This document shows, piece by piece, positions 7,589-15,431 of a stretch of DNA of 34,252 bases. The DNA is from an uncultured Bacteroidales bacterium (lineage in GTDB: Bacteria; Bacteroidota; Bacteroidia; Bacteroidales; Bacteroidaceae): contig CACXXT010000027.1 of assembly GCA_902771725.1 (NCBI GenBank), forward strand, positions 1 to 34,252. The letters run 5' to 3'. The notes under the pieces were generated by a model. That model saw only the letters and a program-made list of their open reading frames with translations. It did no database searches and was not told the origin of the DNA. The position numbers and the translations under genes are program-made. The first letter of the stretch is position 1, and the number at the start of each line of letters is the position of its first letter.

Positions 7589-9436
7589 TCACTTCTCTTT
7601 CAGAACCTGTTCGATATCTATCAGAATATCCCTATTGGCAGTCCAGTCATACAGCGTTGACTTCTGCAGGCTATAGTAGTCCGACCAGAAGGTATGGAGC
7701 TGGCTGATGTACTGAGCCTTGGCTGTTGTCAGTTCCTGCAAGGCAGTGTTGAGGTCGGTCACGGAAACCGTACCAGCTTCGTACCTGCGGCGCATGATGT
7801 CGTAGCGCTCTTCAGCGATGTCCTGTGCACGCAGGGCATTGCGGCATTGTGCGGGTTGGGCATTGAACTGCATGACCTTTCGTCGCAGCTCCTGCAGGAA
7901 ATCTTGGTGTGCCTGCTCCTGCTGCGTCCTGACGACCTCAAGTCTGGACTGTGCCATGCGCACCCGGCCTTTGCTCACTCCCCAGTCGAAGATGGGCAGG
8001 CGGAACGTGAGACCCACGATTTCATTGTCGCGCAGATGGCTGTATGCACCGGCCAGGTCACCTGCCGTCTGCATGAAACCCAGTTCCCCGCTCAGGGTGA
8101 CCTGCAGGCCACGATTCGCCTTCGCCTGCGCCAGTCCCTGCTCCGCGCCGAGTAGTTCCAGACGCTGTTCCAGCGTATGGGACGAGTTGGTCACCGCCTT
8201 CTGCAGGACATCTTCCAGGCCTACCACCAAGTCCGGCACCTGATAGGGCGGCAGCAGTTCCGCTTCGGCATAGTCTGTCACACGCAGGTAGGAGAACAGG
8301 TTGTATTGGGCGTCATCTAAGGAGATGCGGTTCTCCGCCTCTCCCACGCGGGCATTCATCACCGAGAGCTCCATCTGCAAGACCTCACTCTTGGTGGTCG
8401 TACCGAGTTCCAGACGTTTCTGAGCCATCGCATACAGCACTTCCCTGTCCTCGAGTGTTGCCTTGCTCTGCTGGTAGTTGGACTGGGCCGACAACACATT
8501 GAAGAAGAGCGCAGTCACGCGCAGGGCGATGTCCTGCATGGCAGCGGCATAGCGCTTCTGGGCTATCTGGTATTCTATCGGGGCCATTTTCTTCTGCCAC
8601 TTCAGGGAGTTGTAGGCGCGCAGGGGCTGGGTATAGCTGATGCGCAGGGGCTGGGAGTTGAAGGTATGTTCCTTGTAGGTGAACTGGTCCAGCCGATGTA
8701 GGTAGGACACCAGCGAGATGTGACCTCCCGTGGCCGCAATCTCCTGATCCACGGAGAATGAGAGGCTGTTGCTCAGCGTGTTGTTGCTCACGTAGGCCAG
8801 ACGCCCATCCTCATAGCTCCGAGCCTCCACCAGCGAGCGGTTGTAGTTCGCCAGATTGCCACCGATATTGAACGATGGCAGCAGTTCTGCCCTGAAACTC
8901 CGATACGTCCAATAGCTCGCTAAGAAGGAGAAACGCGCGGACTTGGCATCCAGCGAATTCTCCTGTGCTATCCGAATGGCATCAGTCATAGATAACACGT
9001 TACCGCACCACACTCGCTCGCTGATAGTCAAACACAGGCTGATACAAAATGCACGCGTGAGCGCAAGCCTCACGACCAGGTATGAAAACGGCACTGCTAT
9101 CACATAAACAGGTATCGGAGCGAGGTTTTCAGGAACACCCCCGAGCAAAGCGACCTGTAATAATACCGACTGAACAAGATAGTTCACCACATGGCTACCC
9201 CCAAAGCGCCAAAACTTCCGCCATGAAGGCTGAACTTGAAACGTTATGTATGAGGACAACAGGAAATTCAAGATGAAAGCGACTGCATAGCCGATAGTGA
9301 ATGCTATATATGCTGGCATCACAAGCAGCAGCGCAATGTAGACTGCATAATGAATGACTGTGGCCAAAGTGCCGATGAATGTGAACCGGAGAAGTTCAGA
9401 ATGAAAAGCTTTCTGCAAGAATGTTCTAATATACAT
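7589..9436 (-). CDS. GtrA-like membrane protein fused in frame to TolC-type outer membrane efflux protein
   Basis: One uninterrupted 615-residue frame holds two normally separate proteins. Residues 1 to about 127 match the GtrA family: four membrane helices, starting LLRFTFIGTLATVIHYAVY and ending APIPVYVIAVPFSYLVVRLAL. From about residue 145 it is a TolC-family efflux protein (SMTDAIRIAQENSLDAKSA, then two long helical repeats to the end). GtrA proteins are thought to flip polyprenyl-phosphate sugars, and TolC proteins form outer membrane channels. The usual TolC signal peptide is missing. Only a short hydrophobic stretch, AFCISLCLTI (129-138), remains at the junction. An in-frame GTG at 9073 (Val122) could start a separate TolC with a poor signal peptide. 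The frame starts 3 nt after the GT2 stop. How a cytoplasmic GtrA C-terminus could deliver TolC to the periplasm is unclear. Confidence 0.85.
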   Translation of the reverse strand: MYIRTFLQKAFHSELLRFTFIGTLATVIHYAVYIALLLVMPAYIAFTIGYAVAFILNFLLSSYITFQVQPSWRKFWRFGGSHVVNYLVQSVLLQVALLGGVPENLAPIPVYVIAVPFSYLVVRLALTRAFCISLCLTISERVWCGNVLSMTDAIRIAQENSLDAKSARFSFLASYWTYRSFRAELLPSFNIGGNLANYNRSLVEARSYEDGRLAYVSNNTLSNSLSFSVDQEIAATGGHISLVSYLHRLDQFTYKEHTFNSQPLRISYTQPLRAYNSLKWQKKMAPIEYQIAQKRYAAAMQDIALRVTALFFNVLSAQSNYQQSKATLEDREVLYAMAQKRLELGTTTKSEVLQMELSVMNARVGEAENRISLDDAQYNLFSYLRVTDYAEAELLPPYQVPDLVVGLEDVLQKAVTNSSHTLEQRLELLGAEQGLAQAKANRGLQVTLSGELGFMQTAGDLAGAYSHLRDNEIVGLTFRLPIFDWGVSKGRVRMAQSRLEVVRTQQEQAHQDFLQELRRKVMQFNAQPAQCRNALRAQDIAEERYDIMRRRYEAGTVSVTDLNTALQELTTAKAQYISQLHTFWSDYYSLQKSTLYDWTANRDILIDIEQVLKEK

Positions 9437-9439
9437 ATC

Positions 9440-10360
9440 CTAATATGTTGTTTCCATGACATGGTATCTGGGCCTATGCTTTGATTCTGCATATACCTTA
9501 CCGATGTATTCACCGATAATGCCTAAGGCTAATAATAAGCAACCACCCACAAACCATACAGATATCAATAGCGAAGTCCAGCCCTCGATCGTTCGACCCT
9601 TGAGTCTGCTGACCAAAGCCCAGACAATGACACATAAAGATATCAACACGAAAACGAATCCCACTATTAATATCCAATGTAAAGGCCGAGTCGTGAAGCT
9701 GGTGATGCCATCGAGCGCCAAAGCCATCATTTTCCTAACCGGATACTTTGTATTTCCTTGCATACGTGGCAGCCGGTCATAATACTCGATCTTGGTATGA
9801 AATCCCAGAAGGGGCACCAGACCTCTCAGATACAGGTTCCGCTCCGGATAGCTGAGCAGTGCCTTTGCTGCCCTCTGACTCATCAGGCGGAAATCGGCAT
9901 GGTTGAAGATGGTATCGCAGCCCATCAAAGATTGCAGACGGTAGAACACCTGCGCCGTCCAACGTTTCAAGAAAGCGTCACTCGTTCTTGCTCGTCTTAC
10001 GCCATATACCACATCAATGCCCTCATAGAAGTCCTCTATCATTCGAGGTATCACCTGAATATCATCTTGCAAGTCTGCATCTAGCGTGATGATGGCCTCT
10101 GCCATATCCACGCAAGTCTCTATACCTGCCAGAAGCGCTGTTTGGTGGCCCACGTTATGAGCAAGGCGTATACCATGGACGATATCAGGGGCTGTTCTTT
10201 GATTTGCCTGGATGATACTCCAGGTTTTGTCCGTACTACCATCGTCCACATAGAGGATTTTGATATCAGCAGGGAGCCCCGTCAATATACTCTGTAATTG
10301 TTTATCTGAGCTTTCTAATACTGCCTGCTCATTGTAGCAGGGAACAACCAAATATATCAT
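9440..10360 (-). CDS. GT2 polyprenyl-phosphate glycosyltransferase (DPM1/GtrB-like)
   Basis: Using the ATG at 10360, which overlaps the signal peptidase stop (ATGA), gives 306 residues starting MIYLVVPCYNEQ. The GT-A fold motifs are clear: VVPCYNE, VDDGSTD (38-44) and the metal-binding DAD (94-96) in LDADLQDD. QGNTKYP precedes two C-terminal membrane helices (roughly 225-245 and 262-285), as in GtrB and dolichol-phosphate-mannose synthase relatives. Such enzymes move a sugar from a nucleotide sugar to undecaprenyl phosphate on the cytoplasmic face. The gene is directly followed by the GtrA domain, the usual flippase partner. With the GT-C enzyme at 14119-15384 it completes a lipid-linked sugar route. 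The longer frame from 10414 would overlap the upstream gene by about 58 nt and is less likely. The sugar is unknown. Confidence 0.9.
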   Translation of the reverse strand: MIYLVVPCYNEQAVLESSDKQLQSILTGLPADIKILYVDDGSTDKTWSIIQANQRTAPDIVHGIRLAHNVGHQTALLAGIETCVDMAEAIITLDADLQDDIQVIPRMIEDFYEGIDVVYGVRRARTSDAFLKRWTAQVFYRLQSLMGCDTIFNHADFRLMSQRAAKALLSYPERNLYLRGLVPLLGFHTKIEYYDRLPRMQGNTKYPVRKMMALALDGITSFTTRPLHWILIVGFVFVLISLCVIVWALVSRLKGRTIEGWTSLLISVWFVGGCLLLALGIIGEYIGKVYAESKHRPRYHVMETTY

Positions 10361-10944
10361 TTTTCCATTGAAACGTATGATTTGCTTTTGGAAATGGTTT
10401 GTCCCAGACGCCACCAGCGGATCTTCTTAAGGCCTGAAGCATATTCATCCCATGAAAACACAATGCAGTTTGTCCTGCCTATCACAACACTGTCTGGTAT
10501 TAAGCCAAAATGGCGGCTATCGGTGGAGTTGGTGACATTATCCCCTAACACATAATAGTAAGTACAATCTTTGGCGTAATGAATACTTTCTATGCGCTTC
10601 ACTAATATCTTATTATCATCCTTGGCCTTAAACAATATCACATCTCCTTTCATGTATTCTCTGTGAGCAGACAATCGATGAAATCCCCAATCATTGAGAT
10701 TATCCCATTTACGGAGGGGCTTGACCCACGTGAAGATATTCAAGATGGGAATGTCTGCGAACCTCCGTGGAAGAAGAGCACCACCGCTCCACTTGTCAAC
10801 CAGGCAGATTTCTGTTGGTTGTATAGTAGGCGACATACTTGGACTGTCCACGAGATAGATCTCGCAGACGAAAAGGCGAATGAATATGATGAAACTGACA
10901 AGTGAAGTACAGAGTAGGACTATCCAGATTCGTCGCATAATCAT
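10357..10944 (-). CDS. lepB: type I signal peptidase (S26 family), operon-specific
   Basis: This 195-residue membrane protease has one N-terminal helix (about residues 6-27). Catalytic Ser36 lies in DSPSMSPT, the Lys general base is K116 in ILVKRI, and box E (GDN...NSTDSRHFG, 134-147) is complete. It should cleave signal peptides on the outer face of the cytoplasmic membrane. It is shorter than the ~300-residue housekeeping LepB I would expect in this phylum, and it sits inside an operon of secreted proteins. A dedicated role is therefore plausible, for example removing the long NVEALA-like leader encoded at 13609-14097 (inference). Both ends overlap neighbours by ATGA, suggesting tight co-translation. 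Confidence 0.9.
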   Translation of the reverse strand: MIMRRIWIVLLCTSLVSFIIFIRLFVCEIYLVDSPSMSPTIQPTEICLVDKWSGGALLPRRFADIPILNIFTWVKPLRKWDNLNDWGFHRLSAHREYMKGDVILFKAKDDNKILVKRIESIHYAKDCTYYYVLGDNVTNSTDSRHFGLIPDSVVIGRTNCIVFSWDEYASGLKKIRWWRLGQTISKSKSYVSMEK

Positions 10945-11438
10945 TCCCTGATATAGTCGCTCGCAACGAAAGTTCCTTCCAGCGTCAATTCCAATGGAGA
11001 ACCCTCAAAATTACCAAATATCCGGATCTCACGATAGAAATCACCCAAGACATTTTCTGGTTTTACAAAGACTCTAAACGGGAAATACTTATTGGGCGCA
11101 ACAACATTTACAGAGTCGTATAGAATCTCTAAGCATTCACACGAAACCTCTACGCTGTCAATTTTCAGGTTGGCATTTCCGATGTTCTGAATCAGCCATT
11201 CTTTTCCTCTGAGATTCGGACTTCCTACTTGGATTTCTCCCATGTTATAACTCGCGTCATCTCCTATCAACTCAATCATTGTTTGCTGATTCGCTTTTGT
11301 TTGTTGCTCTACATCAGTTTGTTGCTCTGAACTTTTCGGTTGTTTTGTACAAGCGGCAGCCAGCAACAGGACTAAAATGCCGCAGAAAAAAGATTTACTT
11401 GCTTTCATAATAAGGGTATATAAAGTGTTTTTAATCAT
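10941..11438 (-). CDS. DUF1573 lipoprotein
   Basis: A secreted lipoprotein: hydrophobic leader, lipobox LAAAC (Cys30 from this start), then a short Gln-rich linker and one DUF1573 domain. DUF1573 is an Ig-like/ASH-like beta-sandwich; here it includes YNMGEIQVGSPNLRGKEW, VSCECLEI and PFRVFVKPENVLG. The ATG at 11438 overlaps the upstream stop (ATGA). An ATG at 11408 would give a more standard signal peptide (Cys20), and I cannot decide between them. The function of DUF1573 proteins is not established. In Bacteroidota they recur beside propeller lipoproteins and small secreted peptides. The C-terminal half resembles the DUF1573 domain of the upstream gene, so the pair may have arisen by duplication. 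Confidence 0.8.
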   Translation of the reverse strand: MIKNTLYTLIMKASKSFFCGILVLLLAAACTKQPKSSEQQTDVEQQTKANQQTMIELIGDDASYNMGEIQVGSPNLRGKEWLIQNIGNANLKIDSVEVSCECLEILYDSVNVVAPNKYFPFRVFVKPENVLGDFYREIRIFGNFEGSPLELTLEGTFVASDYIRE

Positions 11439-12352
11439 TTGCATACTCCCGTGAAATGAACCTCATAAGGTTCTCTGGAATAATCAGTATGAATCCTCAC
11501 AGAGTGCTGAAAAGCACCTTTGCTGTTCTGTACTGTCGTAATTGCCACATACCCTGTTTCACCTGGTGGAATTACAGAAGAAAAGGAATCTACCACAATG
11601 CAGGTACAACTGGGTTGGCAATCAAAAACTTTGCAAATCGTATTACCCAGATTCTTCATTGTGTAAGTAATTGAAATCTTCTTTCTAAAATCCACAGTGC
11701 CCAATTCTACGTCCGCATTAAGCAAAGATAATGCATTTGCAGCTCCTGTTTTCTTGGCATCCATTCTTTTAGTGAGATTGCTTATATGCTTGAAATAGCG
11801 CACGGGAAAATCTCCCATATCATTTTTTGAAGGGAAATAAGGGCAGCATACGTATCCCCCTTCCATTACGAAATAAAAAGGGACATTAAACTTCGTCAAC
11901 GCCGGAAGGAAGTTTATTTGGCTTCCCATACTATAAATCTCAAAGTCAGTCTGTTTTTGAATGATTTTAAGTTCACGTCCACTGAAATTGTTCGCTATAA
12001 TGATTGGTCTGATTGCGAAACGAGCAGAGTCATTCCAATACTTGAGGTTCCTCATTTCATCCTTCCAGCAAGAAGTACAATGGCGACCGTCTATATACAG
12101 ACACACTCGTGGATAGGAAGAAATCTCACTTACCCGAAAACTCTTCTCCTTACTATTCGTGAAGTGCAAATTACTATCTATTGGATATTCAATGGCTTCC
12201 ACGTATTGTAATAATTTATCAGCCAGACGGACATTCAAAGAACTCCATTCATCGTTTTCCGATGAAATAGCTTTGCTATTAATCACATATATGTATATCG
12301 TGAATATAGAAGCAAAGAGCAAAATCAGGTATGCCCAATATTTGTTTCTCAT
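11435..12352 (-). CDS. membrane-anchored thioredoxin-like/DUF1573 two-domain protein
   Basis: The ATG at 12352 (4 nt after the propeller stop) gives 305 residues. The longer frame would need a TTG start that overlaps the previous gene. An uncleaved N-terminal helix (about residues 5-25, WAYLILLFASIFTIYIYVI) leads to a thioredoxin-like segment with a CxxC pair, Cys92 and Cys95, in HCTSCWKDE. A C-terminal DUF1573 domain follows (about 210-305; VELGTVDFRKK, CQPSCTC, PPGETGYVAI). The CxxC suggests redox activity on the periplasmic side. The neighbouring serine-rich protein has eight cysteines in its predicted mature part, a possible client (inference). The thioredoxin-like call rests on the CxxC and its position after a beta strand, so it is less sure than the DUF1573 call. 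Confidence 0.75.
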   Translation of the reverse strand: MRNKYWAYLILLFASIFTIYIYVINSKAISSENDEWSSLNVRLADKLLQYVEAIEYPIDSNLHFTNSKEKSFRVSEISSYPRVCLYIDGRHCTSCWKDEMRNLKYWNDSARFAIRPIIIANNFSGRELKIIQKQTDFEIYSMGSQINFLPALTKFNVPFYFVMEGGYVCCPYFPSKNDMGDFPVRYFKHISNLTKRMDAKKTGAANALSLLNADVELGTVDFRKKISITYTMKNLGNTICKVFDCQPSCTCIVVDSFSSVIPPGETGYVAITTVQNSKGAFQHSVRIHTDYSREPYEVHFTGVCK

Positions 12353-12356
12353 GTTT

Positions 12357-13616
12357 TTAGAAATCAATTAAATGTTCAATCATCAATATAGGGTTGTCAT
12401 CTACAGAAAGACTATTTGTCATCTTTTTTTCTACTGTTGACATAATTTCTTGCAAATGTGGGCGATGACAATTTTCCAAGATATCCGTTGGCTCCACTAT
12501 CCGAATAAATGTATGAGGGTCATAGACTCCATCGAACGATGAGTAAGCGAAAAAATCACCAAGACGAGTTGGCTTTGTGTTCTTACCGAAGAGTTTATAT
12601 TTACCAGTTTTCCGACTATACAAAACATTGAAAACTCTTTTTCCAGTACTTTGAGTAGAGACAAGAAGTGAAATGTATTGAGGAGTCGCATTCCAGTTAA
12701 TCACACAACCGACTTGGTCACTTTTATCGCTATAGAGCCTGTCTGTCATTCGCCTTTTATCTTTTGACGAGAAATGACTTCCAGACTTAAAATTGAAAAT
12801 AGCCAGCGGAGTTTTACTGCCTGATGAGATTCTCCATAAGGTGTCAGACAGTAAGTCATCAAATATAACTTCTTCGCCACATTTTTTTAGACGTGGAGAG
12901 TGGGAAAAAGTTTGACGTATGGTTTCTGAAGTCTTAAAACTCAACGAAATGGGTTTCTGATTCCGATCCGCTACAACTAACTGATATAAATCCAGAATGT
13001 CTGAAGAACGGTTATATGCTTTAAACGTACCAAGAATCATATTCTCATTTTGATATTCCAAACATGTATAGAGATAATACATCGGGGCAACACGTAGAAG
13101 TTCTCCAAATAGATTATAATACATCAGTTTTCGTCCTGACAAATCTAGCAAAACAAGTTCTCTGTTTTTCTCATCGTAAGCAACATTCCATGCATCCAAA
13201 TGTTCACCGGCTCCATGCCCTTTTGCACCCAACCGACATCGGAATTTCCCATTGAGTTCAAAGAGAAAGACATTGCTGTTATCTCTATCTAAGATACAGA
13301 AGCAATCTTGACAGACGATTATTTTTTCGATTCGACCGATTGTGCTTCTTTCTGTAGTCTCCAAGGGAACAAAAGAGTAGCTTGCGAAAATTGTATCTAA
13401 ACAGGCCTCTTTATCTTTATTTGGAATATTAATAACAGGACAATGAGATAGATTCACTGAAACTAGCTCTATTATGCTGTCCTCTGATAATAAGATATAT
13501 TGATTTGAGGTAGAAGTTTCAGACAGAGGTGTGAGCGTATTCACTCTAGAATGCTCAGAACATGCTGTTGCTCCTATCAGGAGCAACAGCATGATATTTA
13601 ATTTGTATTTAATCAT
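12357..13616 (-). CDS. 6-bladed beta-propeller lipoprotein
   Basis: This 419-residue lipoprotein has the lipobox GATAC, Cys19. The body has the recurring pattern of the Bacteroidota 6-bladed propeller family: SYSFVPLETTERSTIGRIEK near residue 80, FCILDRDNSNVFLFELNGKF, GAKGHGAGEHLDAWNVAYD, then LVLLDLSGRKLMYYN and further blades. Such proteins sit on membranes facing the periplasm or surface; their ligands are unknown. The gene overlaps the serine-rich protein gene by 8 nt (13609-13616). I recall members of this family occurring beside NVEALA peptides and DUF1573 proteins, as here, which suggests a shared but uncharacterised role. Confidence 0.85.
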   Translation of the reverse strand: MIKYKLNIMLLLLIGATACSEHSRVNTLTPLSETSTSNQYILLSEDSIIELVSVNLSHCPVINIPNKDKEACLDTIFASYSFVPLETTERSTIGRIEKIIVCQDCFCILDRDNSNVFLFELNGKFRCRLGAKGHGAGEHLDAWNVAYDEKNRELVLLDLSGRKLMYYNLFGELLRVAPMYYLYTCLEYQNENMILGTFKAYNRSSDILDLYQLVVADRNQKPISLSFKTSETIRQTFSHSPRLKKCGEEVIFDDLLSDTLWRISSGSKTPLAIFNFKSGSHFSSKDKRRMTDRLYSDKSDQVGCVINWNATPQYISLLVSTQSTGKRVFNVLYSRKTGKYKLFGKNTKPTRLGDFFAYSSFDGVYDPHTFIRIVEPTDILENCHRPHLQEIMSTVEKKMTNSLSVDDNPILMIEHLIDF

Positions 13617-14097
13617 CGCAGTGAGGCGTATATTCTTGACAGATATTGCATTCTCCTGTTGGTGGACATGTAACTTTTTTAGAATGAAATTGATAGCTTT
13701 TTTCTTCGACCTTACTATTCACAGCGTTACCTTTAATTTCAGCATCAGCTTCCGTGGAAATGATTCCATTTTTAATGATTTCTATGGAAGCTCTTCCGTC
13801 TGCGCCGTAATAAGTTGTGGTGGTGGTTTTGCATGTAATCACAACATCATCAGAAACCTTTTCTTTAAAACAATGGTCCCGCCAGTTTGGCCCCCACCAA
13901 TTACAGCAATCAGGCTTACTGGAGGTGCTCGAACTACCAGAGGCTGAGGGTGCGCTGGAACTGCTGGAACTGCTGGAATTGCTGGAGCTACTTGCCAGGG
14001 CTTGCGGCAAGGTTAAGACATTCTCTGATTTAGAGAAGTTCAATACGCAAAGTGCTATGATTGCACTGAGCGCAACTAAATAATTTGCTTTCCTCAT
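13609..14097 (-). CDS. serine-rich, cysteine-rich secreted protein with NVEALA-like leader
   Basis: This 162-residue protein has a basic start (MRKANY), a hydrophobic core (about 7-21), and a longer polar stretch with NVLTLPQALA at 26-35. That resembles the NVEALA motif of small Bacteroidota secreted peptides and ends in an AxA-type cleavage site (ALA then Ser). The predicted mature protein opens with a 25-residue tract (36-60) holding 20 Ser/Thr. The rest contains eight cysteines (Cys64, Cys65, Cys76 and Cys89 among them) and a Thr run. The tract looks like an O-glycosylation target, and a GT-C glycosyltransferase is encoded immediately upstream (21-nt gap). The NVEALA link is judged by eye from leader layout and neighbours; the mature part matches nothing I recognise. 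Function unknown. Confidence 0.75.
   Translation of the reverse strand: MRKANYLVALSAIIALCVLNFSKSENVLTLPQALASSSSNSSSSSSSSAPSASGSSSTSSKPDCCNWWGPNWRDHCFKEKVSDDVVITCKTTTTTYYGADGRASIEIIKNGIISTEADAEIKGNAVNSKVEEKSYQFHSKKVTCPPTGECNICQEYTPHCDD
13954..13986. repeat. 9-bp in-frame minisatellite encoding poly-serine
   Basis: The plus strand reads GCTGGAACT (13954-13962), GCTGGAACT (13963-13971), GCTGGAATT (13972-13980) and a partial GCTGGA. Read on the minus strand, each unit encodes Ser-Ser-Ser (or Asn) in the linker of the secreted protein. Nine-base units keep the frame, so slippage would change only the serine tract length. Confidence 0.85.
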
Positions 14098-14118
14098 TTG
14101 TTTACGTTTTGATTAATA

Positions 14119-15384
14119 CTATTTGTTATCGATAACTTTTTCTTTCTTTAAGGTAGAAGAATCTACCCAATCCTTTGTCCTGGAGTAAGCTAGGCAGGAT
14201 GATACTACTACGAGCAACAAGACCGCCGAAAAGACGCCTTTACGATAGCTTCTTAAAATAAGCGGGCTCGTTAAGACATAGGCAAAGATGAAGTTCAGTC
14301 CAACCAGCGGCAGATACATATACCTGTCGGCAACCACTGCCTCGCGGGGCAGAACTATGAGATGTAGCACAAAAAGCAGATGAATTAATGAGAACATCAA
14401 TGCCGAGGAAATATAGGGATGTCTTATCCGTTCCCATAATGCATAGATTAAGATAGAGAACAATAGTGGATACGACAAGAGCCAACTTGGCAAAGACTCA
14501 CCTAAAGGGGTTGGATATCGGTACATCCAACTCAAGTTCAACGGGAACAGCCATTTGAATAGATAGGTAACGATGGAATAGAAGCAGTAAACTATTCTTT
14601 GCCACCAAATAAATGTCCCTTCTCCCAAATATCGGTGATAAGATGTAACCACAAATATTGCATGGCATCCTAATAGTAGGGCCGCTAAATATATAGGAAT
14701 CAATATCCTCCAGAACCGATTCTCATGCGGCGAGAGTCCGTACCACAGACATAAGAGAGTTGCCCAAAGTGGAAAGGTTACCGCCGTCTCTTTGGAGAAA
14801 TATGAAAACAGCATGAAAACGAAAACAAGCGTATATCTTACGAAGCCACCTTCCTTTATAAAATGAATAAGAGACATTCCCGCAAGCAAATAGAATAAAG
14901 TGGACATAACAATCTTTGAGGCACTTATCCATGCTACGCTTTCCACTTGCAACGGATGAATCGCAAAGAAAATGGTTGTGACAACAACTATCCATTGAAT
15001 TCTGTCTGATTTTAAAGAAGTGCAATCCTCTACTATAGTTCGAACAAGTGCAAAGATACAATAAACATTGGTTAAATGAAGGAAAAGGCATGCAGCATGA
15101 AATATCATGGAATTATATCCATCTATTCGCCACAAAAGAGAATACATCAATTGGTTTAGCGGATCATACTGTCCAGAAATGCCTCTTGTGAAAGATATTC
15201 TCAATTCAGCCAGACTTAATCCTCCGGATGTATAACTGTTTAATACCTGCCACTGGTCATCCCACTCCATTTGGAACCCGTTTGAAAAAGTCGGCCAAAA
15301 TGTTATAACCGTAAGGACGAGGATGCCCAACAGAGGCCAATGGGATGACCAGAAGTTGCATTTATGGAAGATGTGGCAGGACAT
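14119..15384 (-). CDS. GT-C glycosyltransferase, TMTC/PMT-like (DUF1736-type), without TPRs
   Basis: This 421-residue polytopic protein has about ten or more membrane helices. The first external loop carries the acidic pair of GT-C enzymes in EWDDQW (40-45). HPLQVESVAWIS (143-154), FSKETAVTFP and ADRYMYLP are hallmark sequences of TMTC-type protein O-mannosyltransferase relatives. Eukaryotic TMTC proteins and many bacterial relatives carry C-terminal TPR repeats; this one ends after the last helix with a short basic tail. Such enzymes take a polyprenyl-phosphate sugar and transfer it on the outer side of the membrane. The operon also has a GT2 donor maker and GtrA, and the next gene encodes a serine-rich secreted protein. 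Protein O-glycosylation is therefore a reasonable inference; lipid or glycan acceptors are alternatives. Confidence 0.82.
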   Translation of the reverse strand: MSCHIFHKCNFWSSHWPLLGILVLTVITFWPTFSNGFQMEWDDQWQVLNSYTSGGLSLAELRISFTRGISGQYDPLNQLMYSLLWRIDGYNSMIFHAACLFLHLTNVYCIFALVRTIVEDCTSLKSDRIQWIVVVTTIFFAIHPLQVESVAWISASKIVMSTLFYLLAGMSLIHFIKEGGFVRYTLVFVFMLFSYFSKETAVTFPLWATLLCLWYGLSPHENRFWRILIPIYLAALLLGCHAIFVVTSYHRYLGEGTFIWWQRIVYCFYSIVTYLFKWLFPLNLSWMYRYPTPLGESLPSWLLSYPLLFSILIYALWERIRHPYISSALMFSLIHLLFVLHLIVLPREAVVADRYMYLPLVGLNFIFAYVLTSPLILRSYRKGVFSAVLLLVVVSSCLAYSRTKDWVDSSTLKKEKVIDNK

Positions 15385-15431
15385 CAGTATTAATTCTAAA
15401 CTATTAATGGATTTATGGGGAGATGATCAAA

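Noticed and set aside
10361..10414. Longer start for the GT2 gene
   Set aside because: It would overlap the signal peptidase gene by about 58 nt. The GT2 family starts at MIYLVVPCYNE, and ATGA overlaps are the rule in this operon.
12353..12367. TTG start five codons upstream for the thioredoxin-like/DUF1573 gene
   Set aside because: It overlaps the upstream stop and is a rare start, while the ATG at 12352 gives a normal N-terminal membrane anchor.
9040..15384. Capsule or O-antigen biosynthesis locus
   Set aside because: There are no sugar-nucleotide enzymes, Wzx/Wzy or multiple glycosyltransferases; only one donor synthase, one flippase-like domain and one GT-C are present.
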